Below, piece by piece: positions 16,771 through 21,143 of a DNA stretch of 21,143 bases. How positions within the stretch are numbered: position 1 is the first letter of the stretch; each line of letters opens with the position of its first letter. Origin of the DNA: JBBDWJ01 sp040902925 (GTDB taxonomy: Bacteria; Acidobacteriota; Terriglobia; Bryobacterales; UBA6623); the NCBI GenBank assembly GCA_040902925.1, contig JBBDWJ010000207.1:1-21143 (forward strand), given 5' to 3'. The notes under the pieces were generated by a model. It was not told the DNA's origin, made no database searches, and worked only from the letters and a program-made list of their open reading frames with translations. The translations under genes were made by a program, and so were the position numbers.

Positions 16771-17307
16771 ATGAAGAAGTTGATCGCAATCATGCTGTTC
16801 ACGGTGGCCGTCGCCGCCGGCCAGATTACACAATCGGTAATTACAAAACCGACGCCGCTCGACTCAAAAGTCAATAGCGACGACGTGCCCGACGGTTACG
16901 CCATAGATGCCAAGTTCGAGCGCATGGTTATTATGCGCTTCAAATACAAAGCGGACCTGCTGGCCTCGATGGAAAAGGTAATCAAAAAGGAAGGTATCAA
17001 AAACGCGGTGATCTTATCCGCCGCTGGCTCGGTCCGCAACTACCACATCCACTCGGTGAGCAACCGGGATTTCCCGTCCGAGAATATTTTCACGAAAGAC
17101 CCCAGCGATCCGGCGGACCTGGTCAGCATGAACGGCTATATCATCGATGGGCGGATTCACGCCCATATGACTCTCACCAACGGAAAGCACGCATTTGGCG
17201 GCCATCTCGAGCCGGACACCAACGTGTTCACCTTCGCGATCGTTACGCTCGGAGTGCTGAGCGACGACGTGGATTTGGGCAAAATCGATGACAAGACGTA
17301 TCGCTAG
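16771..17307 (+). CDS. Exported PPC (DUF296) domain protein
   Basis: A 178-residue protein with signal peptide MKKLIAIMLFTVAVAAGQ. The mature part is a PPC/DUF296 domain (plants and prokaryotes conserved): FERMVIMRFKYKADLLASME, AVILSAAGSVRNYHI, and the signature DGRIHAHMTLTNGKH followed by GGHLEP. His130, His132 and His145 sit where bacterial members bind metal; His140 is nearby. Domain homologues are usually cytoplasmic and form trimers. Here it is exported, following five exported neighbours. The start has GGAGG 7 nt upstream. Lys and AAA/ATT codons are more frequent than in neighbours, which may hint at later acquisition. Function unknown. Confidence 0.85.
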   Translation: MKKLIAIMLFTVAVAAGQITQSVITKPTPLDSKVNSDDVPDGYAIDAKFERMVIMRFKYKADLLASMEKVIKKEGIKNAVILSAAGSVRNYHIHSVSNRDFPSENIFTKDPSDPADLVSMNGYIIDGRIHAHMTLTNGKHAFGGHLEPDTNVFTFAIVTLGVLSDDVDLGKIDDKTYR

Positions 17308-17364
17308 CGGCTTGTGGCGAAGATTTGGTCTCTATAGCTGATCGCACAATTCAGGAGAAATCTC

Positions 17365-17790
17365 ATGATCCGACTTTTGGTACTCGCGCTTGCTCTTAGC
17401 GGCGCGCTGTTCGCCGGCGACCCGGCCTCCGATGCCGTTCGGGAAACCGCCGAGGGCTGGCGGGCCGCGCTCATCAAACAAGACAAAACCGCGCTCGATC
17501 GCCTGCTCGCGGATGACCTCATCTACACCCACGCCAGCGGCAAGAGCCAGACCAAAACCGAATACATCGAAGCGGTGACCAACGGCCCCTCGATGTATGA
17601 GTCTTTCAATCAGACTCACACCAGAATTCGCGTCTACGGCGACCTCGCGATTCTCTCGGGATACGTCGACGTAAAAACGCCTGGAAGAGATAGCTATCGC
17701 GTGCGTACGCTGGAAATCTATAAAAAGAACCACGGCCAGTGGCAATTTTCAGAAAAAGAATCGGTGCGAGTGCCAAATCCCAAGCCGTAA
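17365..17790 (+). CDS. Exported DUF4440/SnoaL-like (NTF2 fold) protein
   Basis: A 141-residue protein with signal peptide MIRLLVLALALSGALFAGD. The rest fits the DUF4440/SnoaL-like NTF2 fold: VRETAEGWRAALIKQDKTAL, LADDLIYTHASGKSQTKTEY, then RVYGDLAILSGYVDV and VRTLEIYKKNHGQWQF. These cone-shaped folds bind small molecules or act as simple enzymes. Substrate is unknown. AGGAG lies 9 nt before the ATG. It is the last gene of the co-directional exported set and meets the next gene tail to tail. Confidence 0.85.
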   Translation: MIRLLVLALALSGALFAGDPASDAVRETAEGWRAALIKQDKTALDRLLADDLIYTHASGKSQTKTEYIEAVTNGPSMYESFNQTHTRIRVYGDLAILSGYVDVKTPGRDSYRVRTLEIYKKNHGQWQFSEKESVRVPNPKP

Positions 17791-17854
17791 TTACAGGCAA
17801 TTATCGCCGTCGGCGGAGAACTGTAGTCCGAAACGATTCGCTTGCCGGCTCAAC

Positions 17855-18832
17855 TCAAACCAACTCGTATCCCAGCTTCAGATTATTGATGGAGTGGTGC
17901 ATCAGATCATGGACCTCGTAGGGATGCGTTCCATAGCCGGTGATGCGATGCCGCAGGAAGTCGCCGAAGTGCACCAGCGCGTGTCCATGCTCGTCAACGT
18001 CAGCGTCCAGCACGAAACGCTTCTCGGCGCCTTCACGGGCAAATGCAACGGTTAACTGCAATACGCCAATCTTGTCTCGGGTCTTCACGCTGTGCATACT
18101 GTCGATCGTGAAGCGCTCGGGGATGTTTTTTCTGTGCCCTTTGAGATTGCTTCGATCGCCCCGGTAATGCTCGTCCTTGATCTTTTTCTGTTCCAGCCCC
18201 CGAATCAGGTTAGCCGCGTCCTCGCTAATCAAGGCCACCATGCGGTCTCGCTGAATACGCAGGATTTCCTGTAGCCCCTGGATCCATGGCCGCCCGGCGA
18301 CTCCCTTGACCGTAGAGTGAAACATCTTGGCGTAGACGTTCAGCATGCCCGTTTTCCCCTCGATCAGGAAATCGTCATCCGCATCGTCGTAGACGCCCTC
18401 GGTGAAGCGCCCCAGGGGACGGCTCTGTTGAGGTTTACGAACCTTGAGTTCCAGACCCGGGGAGAGTCCGAGCATCTGTTTGAGATCAGTAAAATCACCG
18501 TTCAGGTCCGCCCAGTGAGCACATCTGGCGTGCCATTCGGCGTTGCGCTCCCGGAAGCAAGGAACATCAATGAGTAAGCGCTCGCGAGGTTTCACTTTGA
18601 AGAATGTAGACACGCGCGTGTATCGCACGGGCTTCACCTCGACGTGCTTCGGCGTCATGGGAAACGCGTCCAGCTCAAAATCCTCGCGGTGATTCTCGAA
18701 ATTTCGGACGAAGCCTTGCAGCTTCTGGCCATCGCTGCGATAAAACTCGACCAGCGTACGAATGTCGCGGAGCCGTTGATTTTCCGCGTTGCGCAGAAGA
18801 ATGGTAACGACTCCGTTATTGGATGAAGGCAT
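17855..18832 (-). CDS. Unrecognised 325-residue protein
   Basis: The family is not recognised. The start at 18832 is secured by GGAGG 6 nt upstream. There is no signal peptide or membrane span. The first 70 residues (NNGVVTILLRNAENQRLRDI, FVRNFENHREDFELDAFP) look like an Ig- or transthyretin-like beta sandwich. Residues 140-230 are more helical and charged (LQEILRIQRDRMVALISEDA). The C-terminus has a conserved-looking acidic/His segment, VLDADVDEHGHALVHFGDFL, then GTHPYEVHDLMHHSINNLKL, with His residues spaced as if for metal or ligand binding. Codon use resembles the surroundings. It is probably a cytoplasmic protein; no function is proposed. Confidence 0.8.
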   Translation of the reverse strand: MPSSNNGVVTILLRNAENQRLRDIRTLVEFYRSDGQKLQGFVRNFENHREDFELDAFPMTPKHVEVKPVRYTRVSTFFKVKPRERLLIDVPCFRERNAEWHARCAHWADLNGDFTDLKQMLGLSPGLELKVRKPQQSRPLGRFTEGVYDDADDDFLIEGKTGMLNVYAKMFHSTVKGVAGRPWIQGLQEILRIQRDRMVALISEDAANLIRGLEQKKIKDEHYRGDRSNLKGHRKNIPERFTIDSMHSVKTRDKIGVLQLTVAFAREGAEKRFVLDADVDEHGHALVHFGDFLRHRITGYGTHPYEVHDLMHHSINNLKLGYELV

Positions 18833-18960
18833 GGTGCCCCTCCTCAGGTAGCCTCTACCCTGTCATAGCGGAGTCCTGTTCCGAGAGGGGGCGCGAGAGA
18901 CAAGGCGGCGCGGTACGCCGGAGCGCTGCTGTCGCGAGTCGCCCGGCTTTCCTGATGGCC

Positions 18961-20283
18961 TCAGCGGGCGTTGGATTCGGCTTTGCGGTAGGAAGCGTCC
19001 AGCAATTCGACGACGTGCGCGACTTTTTGGCCCTTGGAGAAGAGCTGCGCGCCGGTGCGAAGCTGCAGCATGCAGCCTGGGTTGGCCGTGACGATCATTT
19101 CCGCGCCGGTGGTTTCGACCATCTGCATCTTCTTCTTCAGCAGTTCCATCGCCATGTCGGTGTGCTCGACGTTATAAACACCCGCGCTGCCGCAGCAGAT
19201 TTCCGACAACGGCAGCTCGCGGAACTTGAGCCCGGGGATGGCCGCCAGCAGCTCCCGCGGCTGCAGCCGTACCTTCTGGCCATGCAGCAAATGGCAGGAA
19301 TCCTGATAGGTGACGGTGTAAGGCATTTCCGCAAGGTTGGGGTCGAGCTCGATGCCGGCGAGGAATTCATTGACGTCCAGAACCTTTGCGGAAAACGCTT
19401 CGGCGCGCGGATACCACTCCGAATCGTGCTCGAACAGGTCGCCGTATTCCTTGAGCGTCGAGCCGCAGCCGGCGGCGTTCGTGATAATCGCGTCGAACTG
19501 GCCGCCTTCCACGGCTTGGATGTTAATCTTGGCCTGCTCGCGGCCCTGGTCGCGAAGCCCGGCGTGAACGTGCAGCGCGCCGCAGCAGCCCTGCTCGCCG
19601 GGGATCACCACCTCGCATCCATTGCGGGTAAGCACGCGCACCGTGGCTTCGTTGAGGCGCGCGAACGAGATGTTCGCGATGCAGCCGGCCATGAAGGCCA
19701 CGCGGCGACGGCGTTCGCCCTTGGCCGGATACACCTTGCCGATGCGCTTGAAAAAAAACGGATACTCGGCGGGCGGCATGAGCTGCTCGAGCTCGCCGAG
19801 GCGCCCCATATGTTTGACCAGGCCGCTTTTGCGCACCAGCCATTGCACACCGCTTTGCTGGTAGAACAAAGTCATGTAGCCCGCCAGCTTGAGCAGTCCG
19901 GGCGTAACCAGCAGGCGGCCATAAACCAGCGACTGAATGGCGCGCGCCATCGGCGTGATCTCGCGATTCGCGGCGATCTGCGCCCTGGCCGCTTCGACGA
20001 GACGCCCGTATTGCACTCCCGACGGGCAAGCTGTCTCACAGGCCCGGCACGCCAGACACAAACCAATGTGCTCGACGTAGTCGTCGCCGATCAGCAGCTT
20101 GCCTTCGGCGACCTGCACCATCTGATAAATGCGTCCGCGCGGCGAGTCGGCCTCGAGGCCCAGCTCGCGGTATGTGGGGCAGGCGTTCAGGCATAGACCG
20201 CAGTGGACACAGCGATCCAGGTCCTGCTGTTGCGGCCGGTCATAAGGCCTGGATCGGTCGAGGGGAGCGATGCGTTCAGACAC
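18961..20283 (-). CDS. glcF: Glycolate oxidase iron-sulfur subunit
   Basis: A 440-residue iron-sulfur protein. Two 4Fe-4S motifs are complete: Cys25, Cys28, Cys31, Cys35 (CVHCGLCLNACP) and Cys76, Cys79, Cys82, Cys86 (CLACRACETACP). Two CCG-type (DUF3400-like) domains follow, with GEQGCCGALHVHAG and SEICCGSAGVYN. Layout and length fit GlcF, which passes electrons from the GlcD/GlcE flavin subunits during oxidation of glycolate to glyoxylate. No glcD or glcE is visible nearby, so the partner genes must lie elsewhere. The start is GTG at 20283, 14 nt after the stop of a VOC remnant on the same strand, with no good ribosome site. A long antisense frame over this gene is a shadow. Confidence 0.93.
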   Translation of the reverse strand: MSERIAPLDRSRPYDRPQQQDLDRCVHCGLCLNACPTYRELGLEADSPRGRIYQMVQVAEGKLLIGDDYVEHIGLCLACRACETACPSGVQYGRLVEAARAQIAANREITPMARAIQSLVYGRLLVTPGLLKLAGYMTLFYQQSGVQWLVRKSGLVKHMGRLGELEQLMPPAEYPFFFKRIGKVYPAKGERRRRVAFMAGCIANISFARLNEATVRVLTRNGCEVVIPGEQGCCGALHVHAGLRDQGREQAKINIQAVEGGQFDAIITNAAGCGSTLKEYGDLFEHDSEWYPRAEAFSAKVLDVNEFLAGIELDPNLAEMPYTVTYQDSCHLLHGQKVRLQPRELLAAIPGLKFRELPLSEICCGSAGVYNVEHTDMAMELLKKKMQMVETTGAEMIVTANPGCMLQLRTGAQLFSKGQKVAHVVELLDASYRKAESNAR

Positions 20284-20297
20284 GTTGGAGTTACAGC

Positions 20298-20579
20298 TTA
20301 GCCGATTTCCGGCGCCGAGGCTGCCGGCTGGATGAAAAACAAATTATATCCATTCAGATCACGGATGCCGAATTCGCGCGCTCCGTAGAACGCGTCGTAG
20401 ATTTCCTCGACGAACTCGATTCCTTTCTGGTTGGCAGAGTCCCCCGCCAGCGCCGCTTGCACTGCCTGCATCTGCCGGGCCTTGAGCGCCTGGTAGAGGT
20501 CATCCACCCTGTCGGTGTAGAACCATAAACTCACATGCCACGCCCCGCGCAGCCAACGGCGCGTGGCGCCGCTTGGCCC
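20298..20579 (-). pseudogene. 5'-truncated VOC (glyoxalase/bleomycin-resistance) remnant
   Basis: The minus-strand frame ending at 20298 encodes the second half of a VOC-superfamily domain: GAWHVSLWFYTDRVDDLYQA, then EFVEEIYDAFYGAREFGIRD and LNGYNLFFIQPA. The last part is the usual final beta-hairpin with its metal-ligand glutamate. The first half of the roughly 120-residue domain is missing. Upstream, the frame continues into the divergent permease gene with no VOC similarity. A GTG at 20534 could start a 78-residue product, but that would be only half a domain. It sits directly before glcF and may once have shared its transcript. Confidence 0.65.
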
Positions 20580-20756
20580 GGCTCGGCAGCAGCGCGTTTC
20601 GTCCTGGTATGCTGAAGAAGTATCGTCTCGTGCCGGCTGCCGGCCGTGGCGAAGTTTTAGCTGCTTTCCCGCGATGAGAACCCCGCTCCGCACCCGCCGC
20701 CCGTACCGCCGCGGACCCTGAACTTGCTCCCACCCTCTCTTCGCTGATTCACCGTA

Positions 20757-21143
20757 ATGTATGCGTTGCCGCTGGACCCCTTTTGGCGAGGGTTGCAGCC
20801 CGGATTGTCTATGGCTGAACGAGTTCAGGATTGGTTTTGGCATAACTACGCACCGAAATCGCTGCTTTGCCTGCGAGAGCGCTATGGCGGGAAATACTTT
20901 CGCCAGGATGTGCTGGCGGGCATCACCGTGGGCGCCGTCGCCTTGCCGCTGGCAATGGCTTTTGCGATTGCGAGCGGCGTCGCGCCCGAGCGCGGCTTGT
21001 TCACCGCGATCGTTGCCGGTTTTCTGATCTCGGCGTTGAGCGGGTCGCGGTATCAGATCGGCGGACCGACCGGGGCCTTCGTCGTCATGATTTATGACGT
21101 CGTCGCCCGGCACGGCTACGACGGGCTCGTGGTGACGACGCTG
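20757..21143 (+). CDS. SulP-family anion permease, 5' part only
   Basis: An open frame of 129 codons runs off the right edge. After a short cytoplasmic head (RERYGGKYFRQ), it shows the SulP N-terminal membrane signature: DVLAGITVGAVALPLAMAFA, then GVAPERGLFTAIVAGFLISA and SRYQIGGPTGAFVVM, covering about three spans. SulP proteins move sulfate, bicarbonate or other anions across the inner membrane; a STAS domain would be expected beyond the window. The start is uncertain: ATG at 20757 has no ribosome site, and ATG at 20811 (MAERVQDWFW) has only a weak GGA. The gene is divergent from the VOC/glcF strand across about 180 bp. Confidence 0.85.
   Translation, partial: MYALPLDPFWRGLQPGLSMAERVQDWFWHNYAPKSLLCLRERYGGKYFRQDVLAGITVGAVALPLAMAFAIASGVAPERGLFTAIVAGFLISALSGSRYQIGGPTGAFVVMIYDVVARHGYDGLVVTTL

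Noticed and set aside
18823..20196. 457-codon plus-strand frame over glcF
   Set aside because: Antisense to glcF with its two cysteine motifs; the translation has no recognisable order.
20580..21113. N-terminal continuation of the VOC frame through the permease gene
   Set aside because: Open only because it is antisense to the SulP coding sequence; no VOC similarity.

Overview
The window is GC-rich bacterial DNA. It is most likely from an Acidobacteriota genome, by gene content probably the Bryobacterales/Solibacter group. The main clue is the sequence of an Oar-like TonB-dependent receptor with a carboxypeptidase-regulatory domain, an NHL protein, a PSD1 (PSCyt1/DUF1549/DUF1553) cytochrome-like protein and a DUF1501 protein. 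A CehA/McbA-type metallohydrolase and a secreted clan-A glycosidase-like protein fit the same lineage. The assignment is inferred from family content, since no rRNA or marker gene is present.

Left part (1-5.6 kb): a secreted TIM-barrel glycosidase-like gene on the minus strand runs off the left edge. It is followed by a DinB-family gene (minus), a Nudix ADP-ribose pyrophosphatase-like gene (plus), a 35-residue single-span membrane protein (minus) and a secreted CehA/McbA-type metallohydrolase (plus) that ends in a strong hairpin.

Middle part (5.6-7.9 kb): a GntR/FCD regulator (minus) lies beside a small gene graveyard. About 570 bp hold a collapsed PSD1-DUF1501 gene pair: signal peptide, frameshift, ruined heme motif, then a deletion that joins the PSD1 start to the DUF1501 end. 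A short in-frame remnant resembling a sugar-isomerase TIM barrel sits just before the regulator. Next comes a pair of nearly identical 27-bp inverted repeats around an AT-rich island, then about 600 bp with no recognisable gene and a hairpin-rich leader.

Right-centre (7.9-17.8 kb): six co-directional genes, all with export signals: TonB-dependent receptor, NHL beta-propeller, PSD1 diheme protein, DUF1501 protein (start overlapping the PSD1 stop), a PPC/DUF296-domain protein and a DUF4440/SnoaL-like protein. The layout suggests an outer-membrane uptake and periplasmic processing module. The divergent GntR regulator and the inverted repeats are the candidate control elements. The substrate cannot be read from the sequence.

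Right end (17.8-21.1 kb): an unrecognised 325-residue protein (minus), glcF for the iron-sulfur subunit of glycolate oxidase (minus, GTG start, no glcD or glcE visible), a 5'-truncated VOC/glyoxalase remnant directly upstream of glcF, and the start of a divergent SulP-family permease cut by the right edge. No tRNA, rRNA, CRISPR array or intact insertion sequence was seen.
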